Source of the DNA: Triglochin maritima
Lineage: Eukaryota > Streptophyta > Magnoliopsida > Alismatales > Juncaginaceae
Direction of reading: 5' to 3'
DNA length: 64,000 nucleotides
Assembly: GCA_963682175.1 (NCBI GenBank)
Contig: OY821787.1
Location: 24,282,501-24,346,500 of the forward strand
Both the position numbers and the translations under genes were made by a program. Each line of letters opens with the position of its first letter. The first letter of the stretch is position 1. Of this stretch, positions 1 to 10,617 are shown piece by piece. The notes under the pieces were generated by a model that saw only the letters and a list, made by a program, of their open reading frames with translations, searched no databases and was not told the DNA's origin.

Positions 1-223
1 TGCTAACCCCAGAAAAATTTGAAGCCCAGACGCTTCAGGTGTGCGGCGATTCCGCCGCAGGTTGCTCTTCGTATGCGGCGATTCCGCCGCCCTTGTTGCT
101 CAGACTGCGTTCAGATTTCGCCGCGCGCTCTGTTGTCTCCTGAAACACAAACCCAAATACTTAGATCACGTACAAGATAAACAGAACAGAATCGAAATCA
201 ACAAAAACAAAATCTGCGTCGCC
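1..223 (-). other. Family A leader with GC-rich hairpins
   Basis: Untranslated leader between the primer binding site and the expected gag. It contains two copies of a hairpin-forming GCGGCG-ATTC-CGCCGC block, near 42-58 and 74-90, about 32 bp apart. The corresponding leader of the plus-strand copy (38826-39020) has the same kind of paired GC-rich hairpins. The small open frame at 41-250 has no recognisable domain and is not called as a gene. Confidence 0.6.
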
Positions 224-241
224 TCCCCGGCAACGGCGCCA
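224..241 (-). other. Primer binding site, tRNA-Asp type
   Basis: The minus strand reads TGGCGCCGTTGCCGGGGA, the exact complement of the 3' end of plant tRNA-Asp (GTC). It lies six bases from the LTR end. This is the standard position for priming minus-strand DNA synthesis. The same site recurs at 38808-38825 and, with one change, at 30668-30685. Confidence 0.9.
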
Positions 242-247
242 AAAACT

Positions 248-1459
248 TGATGAAGATTTTTATTTATACCGCAAGTGCACGACGTCAATGAAGACGTGGC
301 AAGTACGGGTCGAACACAAGGAGGGAGAGATTTGTTATTTGTGTGATTTCAATTAAGGAAAAGAAGGAGAGAAGAAATAAATTTGGTTTTGAGATTTTTG
401 GGTTTTAATTATTTAAAGCAAGAAACAAGAACAATTAAAACTAAAGCAAGAACAAAGAAGTGAATTCCGTTGGGTGGAGGTTTAGATTTAAGGTTTAGAT
501 TAGAGAATTCTGAAACTTATAATAAATCACATTAGTTATAAAGCATTACATGATAAATGATTTAACATAACTCAAGTAATCAAAACATACTAATACGAAA
601 TTAAAATAATAACTTTATTCATCTTCTCTTCACCCTAAATCCATCACCTCCACCCTTTGGAAAAAGTTAGAAACTCATGGAGGGAGGAAGAAGGGGTCCT
701 AGAGGCATTACAAAAGAAAAGTAAAAACAAGAAATAAAAGACAGAATTTTATTAAACTAAGGAATAAAAATTGCAACATAAGCTAAAGGACCAAGGACCC
801 TTCTAACATCGTTCTCGGGGCTATTTATAGCCGATACAAGGGATCCCAATATATAAATGGAACGTACACGCGTCAATACAGCATTGGTAAAAAATTGAGC
901 ACACGGGTCGACTTTTGTGCGGCTAAATCGCCGTAATTTGTACATGAGGTGCGGCGGAATCACCACCTTTTTGGCTCGGATTCGATCCGGATTTTTCCTG
1001 TGTGTTTATGGTATGATTTGATCCTCCTTTGCGCGTCTGGATTGATTCTTTCCATTCTTTTGAGCTCCAGATTAATTCCTTCATATATTTGGAGATCCAC
1101 ATTGATTTTTCTTTATATTTTCTCCAAGATAATAAAAGCTACTCGTGATTTGCAATTAGGTCCTTGTCTTTTTGCAATTAAGTCTTCGGCTACTTTTGTG
1201 TTCAAGTCCTTGTTCTTTTTGCAATTAGGACTTGAATGCTTTTATGCTTGGATACATTTCCATTTGAAACCCGATAAGCTTGAACTTGGTATTTACGATA
1301 GAAATGAGTCTTTTGCACGCGTTTATGCTCGGAATGTGGGTAATTTGCATTCAGGTCCCTGTATTCTGTAAATAAGACTAAACACATACCTTAGTAGCAT
1401 TTATTGATATAAAAGTAATCTAAATGAAAGTCATATGATGCAATGTATGCAATGCATCA
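248..1459 (-). repeat. Family A 5' LTR
   Basis: A 1,212-bp LTR. On the minus strand it starts TGATGCATTGCATACATTGC and ends in ATCA, with terminal TG/CA. A TATA box sits inside a small palindrome (GGCTAT-AA-ATAGCC, about 820-833). Two GC-rich GCGGCGATT-type blocks lie about 100 bp upstream of it. The last 60 bases carry the conserved stem ACGTC-loop-GACGT followed by GTGCACTTGCGGTATAAAT. The open frames at 757-966 and 949-1371 are chance frames within the LTR. Confidence 0.9.
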
Positions 1460-2140
1460 GTGCTCCTTAGTCACGTAAATCTCTGGGCAATAACTCTCCA
1501 AGGTGTTGAATCTGCTGATGTAGTCTACTAGAGCCAACTCTATCTGTTCCAAAGCTAGGAACTCCTCCATCTTCCTGTCATGGACATACTAAGGAAAGTA
1601 CTGCTAGTTGAACTCCCCAAAGAAATCTTCCAAGTTGACATCCTCTCGGTCCTCAAACACCACTACCGAAGTGGACCTCCACCAATTGGCCGCCTCACCG
1701 TCCAAAACGTAGGTGTCCATATCCACCTTCCTCTCCAGAGAACATCCAATCCCCGGAAAATCTTCTGGATCTTAAAGACCCAGTCCCCAGCTGCCTCAGG
1801 GTCACCTCTGCCCTCAAAAGTCGGCGGATGCTGGCGCATAAAGTGATCATGCATTGCTCCCGTCCCTGCCTGCTCTGACTAGGCAGACTGACGCTCAAGG
1901 AACTCGCCCAGCCTACACATGGTATCATGGAGCGTCCTCCACTCCTCTTCCCTATCAATCCCACCAGTCTCCTCACTGGTGCTACGGTCACGTGGAGGAT
2001 GTCTCACACGTCTCAGAGGCATATACACAAAAGGACAGGAAACCAAACTGGGATCAAAAGTCTATGCATGCATGCTCTACAACAAAACTATCTAGAAAAC
2101 TCCTAAGGGTGGCTTCTTAAGACAAGTACACCGGAATCGA
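1460..2140 (-). pseudogene. Tekay-like gag fragment
   Basis: Decayed N-terminal part of a chromovirus Gag on the minus strand. The translation at 1663-1854 contains HDHFMRQHPPTF, a match to HDRFMRQHPPTF in the intact Gag at 53164. It also has EAAGDWVF and QKIF, characteristic of the retrotransposon gag domain. Further matches fall in a second frame (1695-1991), so at least one frameshift is present. The 5' side joins a degenerate primer binding site and an LTR stump; the 3' side is cut by the family A insertion at 1459. No protease or RT survives here. Confidence 0.75.
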
Positions 2141-2275
2141 CCACTCTGATCCCAAGTTGTAACGTTCTGAAATAGCCATTTTTTAAAAACAAATAATAAT
2201 AGGATTGCAATCTCAAACTGCGGGACCGCTACTCATATATATCATCAAAGGTGTACCATATAACACATGATATAG
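2141..2275 (-). repeat. Tekay LTR stump and decayed primer site
   Basis: On the minus strand an LTR ends in CGTTACA at 2158 and is followed by TTGGGATCAGAGTGG, one base off the iMet-type primer site TTGGTATCAGAG seen at 52875. Only about 110 bp of the LTR remain; the right boundary is approximate. This is the 5' end of the element that supplied the gag fragment at 1460-2140. Confidence 0.6.
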
Positions 2276-2289
2276 CAATAAGGTTAGCC

Positions 2290-2518
2290 AGTAGGTATTA
2301 TTTATGTATTAATTCATAATTTTATAATTTGCTATACAATATCTCAAATGTTGTTAGCTTATAGGTTACATGAGACACATGACGTAATAAAACTCAAATT
2401 AACAACACAAAGAACGAGTTGTAAATGTTTCACTTTCTTTTCCACAATATCTCAAACTGAAATATTTCACTTTCAGTAGGTATTATTTATGTATTAATTC
2501 ATAATTTTATAACTTGCT
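2290..2518. repeat. 44-bp direct repeat pair
   Basis: The 44-bp AT-rich sequence at 2290-2333, beginning AGTAGGTATTATTTATG, recurs at 2475-2518 with one difference. The copies are 185 bp apart. It looks like a small local duplication beside the RALF pseudogene; no function is evident. Confidence 0.7.
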
Positions 2519-2526
2519 GAAGTTTC

Positions 2527-2632
2527 TAAAACAATCATTTTTCTATTCGCTGAGGGCGGGTCACCTGCACAGCCTTTGAGGAGTGGGATTGGACTCCAAC
2601 CTCTATTGGATGGGTTTGCTAGGTGGGTTAAC
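2527..2632 (-). pseudogene. RALF-like peptide pseudogene, 3' part
   Basis: The minus strand matches the last third of the RALF-like gene at 5656-5934 base by base over about 100 bp, including the tail that encodes DRKMIV. Small indels break the frame, and the codon for the third conserved cysteine (the RGC motif) has changed to a tryptophan codon. The signal-peptide half is not recognisable. Its downstream flank (2340-2520) also resembles the flank of the intact gene (5517-5650), so this is a decayed tandem duplicate. Confidence 0.7.
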
Positions 2633-2639
2633 TAGATCG

Positions 2640-3678
2640 TGTTATTTTTGATGGTGATGTTGGTTGTAGTTATATAGACGAAACTTTATATTTGGGTTTA
2701 GAAAAGTTTTTATTGTGGCCGTGTGTTGTCACGGTGGTAGTGTTTTATTGTGGCGTTTTTTATCGTGATAGTGTAGTGGTGATGGTTGTGGCGGTGATGG
2801 TGGTGGTAATCATGGTGGTCTCATCTTAAAAAAATTAAAAAATAAATATGTGATGACGATGATAGTCGCTATAGTGGAGGATGATAATCGCTGCAGTAGC
2901 CCGTCTTTGAAATTACGTTATATTTTGGTTCAGACCAGTATATTTGTGGTGGTGGTGATCACGGCAGGAATGGTGTTGGCCCTGTTGGTGGTATTTATTG
3001 CAACGAGTGTGGCCGCGGTGACAGTGCAGGGTGTTACGGGTCATTGCCGCAATTGTTGACGACGGCGATGATCTTAGTTGTAGTGGTGGCAGTGATTTTC
3101 TTTTGTTTCCATGGAAGTAGCGATTGTCGGGAGAAAGATGATCGTGCCAGAGTCAATCGCGGTAGTACAAAAAGAACGATTACAAGTTGGTTTTGATTTT
3201 TGAAATTAATGAATAAAATATTGAACAGGTTCAGGTGTTCGCATGCACAAGAATCTGACCAAATTAGTTAATCGTGCTTTTCAAGATAATCTATTTGAAG
3301 TTTTGAACCAGAAACATCATATGATTACTAAAATACGGCAGTCTCGACATGTAATTCATTGGCAACTCTTAAATCGACTGATTTTGACACATTTTTCAAC
3401 AAGATTAAACACCTGGAAAACTAACCTATTTTAGCTTCCGCTGAACATTAAAAGATGGATTGTATACGCACTCGCGTGTGCACAGACGGACATGTTTGCC
3501 TAAACTATATATGATTATAGTTGTTTCATAATTAAGTCACTTTATCAAGTATGAAACAAAAAAGAATGTTCGCAAAAGACACTTATGAGAATAACAATTT
3601 TGATTGTTTCCTAAGCATATACTGGAACATGGTTTCTCAAAACCAACCCTGTGCTAGCTTGTTGGAGTTTCGAAGTTT
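2640..3678. other. Duplicated host segment, left copy
   Basis: Low-complexity GGTGGTGATGG-rich DNA followed by an AT-rich stretch. It is clearly related, with many substitutions, to 49770-50755 on the same strand: both contain TGGTGGTCTCAT, a shared AAATAAAT tract and GAATGTTC..AAA. Short open frames (2850-3059, 3243-3434) have no recognisable product and are not conserved in the other copy. I see no gene here. Confidence 0.65.
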
Positions 3679-3683
3679 AGTAA

Positions 3684-3832
3684 TGTTAGATCCTAACTCT
3701 TGCTTAATGTTTTAATGGTGTTTAGGAGGTGGATTAGTGAAGGATTGAGATGGACGGCTGAGATCGAGTGTGGAAGGAGTATATAAGGTTTGAGTTTCTA
3801 CTCTCTCTCTCTCTCTCACGATCTCATCTCTC

Positions 3833-3868
<36 letters not shown>

Positions 3869-5362
3869 GCACATTTTCTCTCTCCCTTAGGTGGCCGGGG
3901 GATCTGGTTTGGAGTGGCTGGGAGGAGCTTGATCGGTGGTCGGAGTGGAGGTGTTCGTCGGAGACGCTCTGGTTGCGAGGAGTTCTCGAGGAAAACGCTC
4001 GCCAATGTTTCTTCTAAGGCTTCTCCAAGCCTTAAGGTATGTCAAGCTTGTTTTTGCGCTCACCTATTATTAGTATGGGGGTGGGGGCGGTCGACGGTAG
4101 GTTGTTTTGGCTCGTCGGACCTGCACAACAGTTTCTGCACTAAAATTGGTCGACCGGTGCTTGGGGTTTGGTCGACCGGTTATAGTGTATTTTGGGCAAA
4201 ATCCCTCGCACTGGTCGAACGATACCCTTTGGGTGGTCGACCGGTTGTGCAATTCTAGCGAGAGATGGATGCTCTGGGTATTTTCGGTCGAACGGACCCC
4301 TTTGTCGGTCTACCAAAAGTACTGTTGTAGGTCGGTTTGGGCGTTGACCATCCTGTTTGACTCGTCCGACCGACAACTTAAGTTAACTTAATGGCTGGTC
4401 GACCGGAAGTGTGGTTTCAGTCGACCGTGTAGTGTTGACTGTTGGTGAGTTCTACTGGAGGTTTTCGGTATACCAGAAGTCTTGGGTCGTCCGACTGTTT
4501 GATCATGGTTTGCGAAAATGAATTTCTTACTAGTGCCTTTCGGTCGACCGGGTTCCCTATGTCGTTCGACCGATTGCCGGGTTTTTCGGTTGGGCCAGTT
4601 CTCTAGGTGAGGATCGGTCGACCGAAAGACAGATTTTGATCGACCGTTTTTAAATAGTTTGGTGTTTTTGTGTTGCTGTAGATTGGCTAGAAGGCAACGG
4701 GTTCACCGGCCCTTTTGGGGCAATGGACGGACAGGCCGACCCTATAGCGATCAATGGTGACACGTGGGAAGGGGATTGTGATTGTTGTCGCTGTGGCTAC
4801 GGCAATTGAAGCAAAGCCGTGGCTCCGGTAACACTGAGGCAAGGGTGTGGTTGTTTGGCCGGGGTTTAGACCGGCGGTGCCTTGTGTGCACGAGTGTTGG
4901 TGGGTTGGGGTGAGATGACCCTTGAGACCCAGGTTGTCAGTTCAGCTATGGCCGAGAGAGAGGTCCCGGGAACTTAGCGGTTGTATCTGTTGTGATGTTT
5001 ATTTGTGCATGACATGTTTCATTATTGTTCATATATGTGTTAGGGCTTGGCATTCGGGGTTTCCTTTTGGAAACTCAAACATGTTTCATGTCTGCTTTCA
5101 AGCCGAGAGCGGCGGTATGCGGGTGGTGACGGCGGAGGGGGCGTTCGGGACCGGATCCTGTTTTCCTTCCTTTTTGAGGTGGTTGTGATTACACGTGTAT
5201 ATTTTATGTTATGAGCTTTTGATGTAATCACACTCTTTTGTAAACTCGTTCACATATATATATTATATGTTGGTGTACCGTATGTGTATGTCTTTTCGTA
5301 ATGTCCTCGTTTGATTGTATGTTTTAAATTTTAAATTTTCTGCTGTATTTGAGGACGTTACA
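3684..5362 (+). repeat. Solo Tekay-type LTR
   Basis: A 1,679-bp LTR starting TGTTAGATCC and ending GACGTTACA. It is flanked by the perfect 5-bp target duplication AGTAA (3679-3683 and 5363-5367). The paralogous host segment at 50750-50760 shows one AGTAA and no insert, which is the empty site. A TATA box lies at 3780-3787, followed by a CT-rich tract. A donor-like AAGGTATGTC lies near 4033. At least eight pairs of the palindrome GGTCGACC and variants lie at 4089-4655. No internal region remains, as expected after LTR-LTR recombination. Confidence 0.9.
3800..3866. repeat. CT microsatellite
   Basis: Two CT runs of 19 and about 40 bases, separated by CACGATCTCA, lie just downstream of the TATA box of the solo LTR. 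They produce spurious serine/leucine and arginine/glutamate open frames on both strands (3712-4017), which should be ignored. Confidence 0.95.
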
Positions 5363-5655
5363 AGTAACATGACTTGTGCGGGTAGTTAGTAAACATTTAC
5401 CTCTTTGGTAAAAGATATTTTCTAAAGAATAAATAATCAACCGAAATGTGTTGTGGACCGTCGTCTCGTACAACGGAAAACATATTACTTAATGAGAATA
5501 ACCGTGCTTGTATTTATTTCAAGATATCTCAAATGTTTGTTTATACACTACATGCATGGGACATATGACATAATAAAACTCAAAATAATAACTCAGAGAG
5601 CGAAGAGTAAATGTTTTTCACTTTGTTTTCCAGATGTCATGAGCTTCTGAAGTTC

Positions 5656-5934
5656 TTAAACAATCATTTTCCTATCAGCTGGTGGTGGGTCGCCTGGACC
5701 GCCTCTACAGAGTGTGATCGGGCTGCAACCCCTATTAGGTGGATTCGCTGGATGACCTCCACCAGGTTTGCAATTGATAGCACTTCTTCCAATGCATGGC
5801 GGTATATTTCCTTTCACAGTGGCTCTCCCAATCGGTTCCTGAGCCATAACATTTATTGCCCTATTGTCCAGAACAATAATAGAGCACAATACAACCATGG
5901 ACAACATCAGCTTTAATGAGTTAAAGCTTCCCAT
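5656..5934 (-). CDS. RALF-like secreted signalling peptide
   Basis: A 92-residue precursor of the rapid alkalinization factor family: apoplastic peptides that, where characterised, bind CrRLK1L receptor kinases such as FERONIA and LRX wall proteins. Residues 1-31 form a signal peptide: a basic start, then a hydrophobic stretch LMLSMVVLCSIIVL, ending VMA-Q. The mature region has four cysteines at 47, 55, 70 and 76 with the family spacing, including RGCSPITLC (CX5C) preceded by ANPPNRGC, where the family usually has NPY-RGC. There is no dibasic RRXL processing site and no YISY-like start, so it belongs with the short, divergent RALFs. A proline-rich tail (GGPGDPPPADRK) follows. A TATA box lies about 70 bp upstream. 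It is the only apparently intact host gene in the window. Expression is not shown. Confidence 0.82.
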   Translation of the reverse strand: MGSFNSLKLMLSMVVLCSIIVLDNRAINVMAQEPIGRATVKGNIPPCIGRSAINCKPGGGHPANPPNRGCSPITLCRGGPGDPPPADRKMIV

Positions 5935-5999
5935 GTTATGTCCTGAATACTTTTCCCTTTGCTTCCTTATTTCTGATGGAAGTTATTTCAGAAATATAG

Positions 6000-6007
6000 T
6001 ATTTATA
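6000..6007 (-). promoter_or_regulatory. TATA box of the RALF-like gene
   Basis: The minus strand reads TATAAATA 66-73 bp upstream of the ATG at 5934. This leaves room for a short 5' leader of about 40 bases. The rest of 5935-6549 is AT-rich and unique in this window, with no other gene seen. Confidence 0.55.
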
Positions 6008-6549
6008 ACCTCTTGTATCCACTTCAAGACAATTGTCGTTCTAAGTATAGGTGGAACTTTATCAGTTGCAGTTCTTATTTACTAATATTTTATAAAAATT
6101 CCAATCACTATTCTAATTTGAGGGAAAAACTTGTCTATTTAGAAATGAGAATGGAACAAGATTTGTTTTCGAGTAGGCCCAGTTGTGGTTGTTGACTCTC
6201 GTTGATTTTCTACAAGACATCTGGTATTCTATCTTAAACCGACAAGACCCCTTTTATGGACTATAATTAGTTACTGTCTTGTAGAAGTTATAATTCTTTT
6301 TTAATATTTTCCTAAAAAATAAATACTTAAAGAAGTTATAATAGTTATCGAGTACGTCATGTATAGTTGTTCTTTTTAACTACTTTTTTTAACATTTCCG
6401 TTTTACATATGAATTATCTCATTGAATCTCATCATATCTTGATATCTTGTTAGATTTTGTCGATCAAACAATAATACCAAACGTGAGTAATTCAAACTAT
6501 CAAGAGATGATACTAGAAATGCACTCCTAGAAATTGATGTCATTGTGCT

Positions 6550-6667
6550 TGTGATATCCCTAACCCTAATTAAGGATGCTAATGGGGTTTGCATCGGAAT
6601 GGGTGGAGTGGTGGTGGTGGCATTGTGATGTGACGTGGAGAGGATGTGAGGTATGGCTGGGTGTGTT
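6550..6667 (+). repeat. T1 Tekay element, start of 5' LTR
   Basis: The sequence starts TGTGATATCCCTAACCC and matches the start of the T1 3' LTR at 28401 for 118 bp. It then breaks at 6667, where the minus-strand element T2 begins. This is the left edge of the outermost shell of the nest. GTGCT at 6545-6549 could be the target duplication; the right-hand candidate at 49465-49469 is ATACT, two transitions away, so this is unproven. Confidence 0.75.
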
Positions 6668-7607
6668 TGTAACATCCCGGAACAATGGAAAAATTTAAAA
6701 AAATCAAATAAAGGATCACGAGAGAAAGATCATCAGAAGCGGGAATGTTATTCAAATAAACTTCCAATAGGTACACCATATTACATTAGAGTTTGTCAAA
6801 ATATATGATTACATCAAATACAATGAAAGACAGTACAGGTAATCATGACGATCTCGAAGAGTCCGAAGAGAGGATCTTGGCCCAAGATGTGTGCGCCCGC
6901 TCTCACCACCCACAAAACCTACTACAACCCTGAAATGCAAATGTGACAAACAATGCTTGAGTTTCCATAAAGAAATCTCGTATGCCAAGCCTACATATAT
7001 GAATGCAACGGTGTAATAAAATGAACCGATCATACTAGTGGCATGTCATGTCATCAACAGTAAGGAAAACAGTTCTCCTCCAAGGATAAATCTGGACATC
7101 AGTCCCACCATCCTCATCGGGTCTCCCTCGGAGACCTACCGTAGGAACATACGGTTTTACAGACAGTATGCAACGCACCCCACACACGGCCACCAATCAT
7201 AGGGTTCGGTGAGGGGCGTCCTCACTTCTGCGTTAGTAGAATCAGATCTGAATTATCGTGGGCAACACCCCACTGATGGAGCCGTCACTCAGGTTGGTCC
7301 ATCATCACTCAGTAGGTGCCCAACTGAGCATCCTCGCCGGAACAACATCGATCGAGTCAGTAATTACGTCCGGCATAACATCGGACGGTACAACATACGT
7401 CCGGTATAACTTCGGACGGTTTCAGACCACAGTCCGCCAGGTCATCATGCTCTCTGAGCTATACATCATACATTGGGATCCGTGATCCCTCAGGTCTACT
7501 ACTCTACCGAGAGTCAAAAGAAGCAGTACACTACGCCACAATCTATAACCAGAGGTGGTACATCCCAAGTACTCACACTCTTCCACTCGGCGGTCCCTCA
7601 GTAGGCA
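6668..7607 (-). repeat. T2 3' LTR, distal part
   Basis: The minus-strand LTR end: on the plus strand it begins TGTAACATCCCGG at 6668. It continues to AGGCA at 7603-7607, where the Athila-like element is inserted, and resumes at 21551. Open frames at 6809-7033, 7209-7409 and 7258-7485 lie within the LTR and have no domains. The joined LTR is about 2.1 kb. Confidence 0.85.
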
Positions 7608-9143
7608 TGATTGACATCACATCATGCATATATTTGTGTATTATATACTTTATTTTGAACCTAAACAATGCTACATAACAAGTTTTATGTTTAAATTTTA
7701 GGAATAAACAAGTGAAGAAGAAGAAAACAAAAAGGACCTGAACGCAAGAAAAAAGATTGAATTGTGAGACTTATGGACTGATATGCAAGAGGTAAGGACC
7801 CGAAAGTAAACCAAAAGGACCACTAAGCAAATTAGATAAAAGGAGTATTTTGGCAATTAGATACGAGCCTAAGATCCAACAACCAACTCGGGTGCACCAA
7901 ACATGAAGAAATCAATCCACAAAAGTCTCCACCAAAGTAAAACCAGATCAAGCCAATCCAAACAACTGATTGGTGGTCGGATCTTCTCCTGATCCAATAA
8001 TGTTCAGACGGGTGTTGTATTAGTGTGTATTTAGTCCATTTATGGTATGCGTTTAGTCCCATACCGGGGGATTGTCTCGGGTTACATTTTTCTATGACTA
8101 TAAATATAACTCTTCCTCCTCCTTTGTTGTTACTACATACTTAGTGGACATTCTCTTTACTTAGAGTAAGCCTTGGAGCAAAACTCAAGTGGAGAAGAAT
8201 GCTACATGTAATGTGAGTCATGTAAATAAAATAATTTTTGTTAATGTTGCCTCTTTTATTCCTTGTATGCTTAGCTTAAGTTTGTTTAATTAATCTTAGT
8301 TGAATTAGTTAGAATATTTTCTCTTCTTAAGTAAATATTAGTGTAATGATTAGTGAGTAGTTCCATCTCACTTTGGGGGGTGGAGATGATGCACATGCAT
8401 ATTGTGAAGCTTTGATGTTTGATGAATTTTTGAATGTGTAGACTTGCATGTTTGTATGTTCATCCGGGGTGTTTTAATCATCTATATGTTAGGGATTTTT
8501 GATGGGTTTTGCCATAAGATTTAGACACTTCCCATGCTTAGTTTCTTCATGTTTATTGACTGAAATTTCCTGTTGGGTATGCTACATGTTAGTTGTGTGT
8601 TTGTATTTGTGTTTGCTTAATTGATTGAAGAAACTTTATTTTGATGAGTTTTGCCACAAGATTTAGACACCTCCCATGCTTACATTTGTTCTTCACATGA
8701 GTTCATTGTTTTTGATGAGTCTTGCCATATCGCTAGACACTTCTCATGCTGAGCTTAGTCTTATGATAATCAAGTAGTAATTGTTGATACGTTGTGTGAA
8801 TGGATTGATAGGTTTTGCCAAATCTTTAGACACTTCCCATGCATAAAGACACACGCATGACACACACAAGCTTACATGAAGCCCTTCATTACTTATTTCA
8901 CTTCATATGTGCACACACCACCCCTTAGGGGTTCCTCTTCCTGAATTCCAGATTACTTTTATAGTTAGTTTAGTTTCATTGTTGCTTGCTTTCGTCTTCT
9001 TTGTTTGTTGCTTACTAGTGTAGCTTAGTTTAGTTTAATCAACTTTCTTCTCCCATTTGTTTCCCACTTGCCTTCGAAAGAACAAGAGTCAACACACCTC
9101 CCTATGGATCGACTCGTACTTGCCCCGTCTTTACCGACAATCG
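7608..9143 (+). repeat. Athila-like 5' LTR
   Basis: Starts TGATTGACATC. A TATA box (CTATAAATATAAC) lies near 8099. The downstream half carries four spaced copies of a roughly 35-bp block (GTTTTGCC..AGACACTTCCCATGC) near 8503, 8646, 8720 and 8808. The LTR stops within its terminal stem region at TCGTGCAC (9143) and runs straight into an inverted LTR, so its true end and primer site are missing. Confidence 0.85.
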
Positions 9144-9150
9144 TGCACGA
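9138..9150. other. Inverted LTR-LTR junction at GTGCAC
   Basis: The plus-oriented LTR reading ..CAATCGTGCAC meets the minus-oriented LTR, which in reverse also ends ..GTCGTGCAC. They are fused at the self-complementary hexamer GTGCAC. Neither LTR terminus, primer site nor target duplication is present at the joint, so this is a rearrangement joint and not a simple insertion edge. Confidence 0.7.
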
Positions 9151-10617
9151 CGTCCGTGAAGACGTGGCGAATACGGGTCGATCCACAGGGCGGTGTGTCG
9201 ACTTTGGTTCGTTCGAAGGCAAGTGAAAAAAGGGGAGAAGAAGTTGATTACACTAAACTAGACTAAACTAAACTAGTAAGCACAAACAAGGAAAAAAAGC
9301 AAGCAACAATGAAACTAAACTAACTAAGACAACAAGCTGGAATTCAGGAATGGAAACCCCTAAAGGGTGGAGTGTTTGCACATATGAAGTGAAATAAGTG
9401 ATGAATTACATATGTAAGCATGTATGTGTGTGTCATGTGTGTGTCTTCATGCATAAGAAGTGTATAAAGATTTGGCAAAACCTATCAATCTATTCACACA
9501 ACGTTTCAGCAATTACTACTTGATTAGCATAAGACTAGGCTCAGCATGAGAACTGTCTAAAGATATGTCAAGACTTATCAAAAACCACGAACTCATGGAA
9601 GAACAAAACTAAGCATGAGATGTGTCTAAATATTATGGCACAACCCATCAAAACAGAGCTTCTTTAATCAATCAAGCAAGCAAACGCAAATACAAAAACA
9701 TAACTAAAATGTAGCATATTCAATAGGAAATTTTAGTCAATAAATATGAGGAAGATAAGCATGGGAAGTGTCTAAATCTTATGGCAAAACCCATCAAAAA
9801 TACCCCAACATGTAGATGATTAAAACACCCCCGATGAACATAGAAACATGCAAGTCTACACAATAAAAAAATCATCAGACATCCAAACTTCACAATATAT
9901 ATGTACATCATCTCCACCCCCAAAGGGGGATGAAACTACTCACTGGTCATTAAGAAAAGAAGACAGAACGAAATTAAACAAAACATGCAAGAATTAAAAG
10001 AGAAAACATTAAAACATACTAAGAAAAAATATTTTATTTACATGACTCACATTACAAGTAGGTAAAGAGAATGCCACCACGCAGTGGGTAATTACAAAGG
10101 AGGAGGAAGAGTTCTATTTATAGTCATAGAAATATGTAACCGGGGACAATCCCTCTGCATGAGACTAAAAACATACTATAAATGGACATAACACAACATA
10201 ATCGAACACCTTACTACACCATGAATCATTTGGAGTCATTTGGACCGCCAATTGGAGGTCTGCATTGGCTCGTTGGCGTCTAGTTTTGGGTGGCTTAATT
10301 TCATCATGTTTGCTGAACCTGATTTGGTTGTTGATGTTGAGGCCCAGATCTAATTGCCAAAATACTCCTCATTATGGTGTGGAGCTACTTTATTTTCTCA
10401 TTGGTCCTTTCGGTTTACATCCGGGTGCTTCTCTCTTGCATCTCAGTCCATAAGTCTTGCAATTCAGTCATTTTTCTTGCATTTAGGTCCTTTTTGTGTC
10501 TCTTCTTCTCACTTGTTTTATTCCCGAAACTTAAACATAAAACCCATTACGTAGCATTACATAGGTTAAGAATAAAGGATATAAGACACAATTATATGCA
10601 TGATATGATGTCAATTT
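9144..10617 (-). repeat. 3' LTR of the inverted Athila-like element
   Basis: Reverse-oriented copy of the 7608-9143 LTR with the same internal block repeats (GTTTTGCC..CCCATGC in reverse). Its start, next to the polypurine tract at about 10618-10640, is mutated: TAAATTGACATC in place of TGATTGACATC. Open frames at 9720-9923, 10265-10453 and 10374-10619 are chance frames. Confidence 0.8.

Larger units (their letters stand above)
1..1459 (-). mobile_element. Family A LTR retrotransposon, 5' part
   Basis: The 5' end of a minus-strand Ty3-gypsy-type element enters the window from the left. It has its 5' LTR at 248-1459, a primer binding site at 224-241 and an untranslated leader at 1-223. The same LTR occurs at 23418-24616, 42940-44104 and 45247-46448. 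The right end abuts a Tekay gag fragment at 1460, so the element landed inside an older retrotransposon. The matching target duplication would lie left of the window; the right-hand copy would be GTGCT at 1460-1464. Coding capacity of this copy is unknown because its body is outside the window. Confidence 0.85.

Noticed and set aside
949..1371. 140-codon open frame
   Set aside because: Lies within the family A LTR, is antisense to the element and is not open in other LTR copies.
3712..4258. Open frames rich in Ser/Leu or Arg/Glu
   Set aside because: Products of the CT microsatellite and the palindrome array in the solo LTR.
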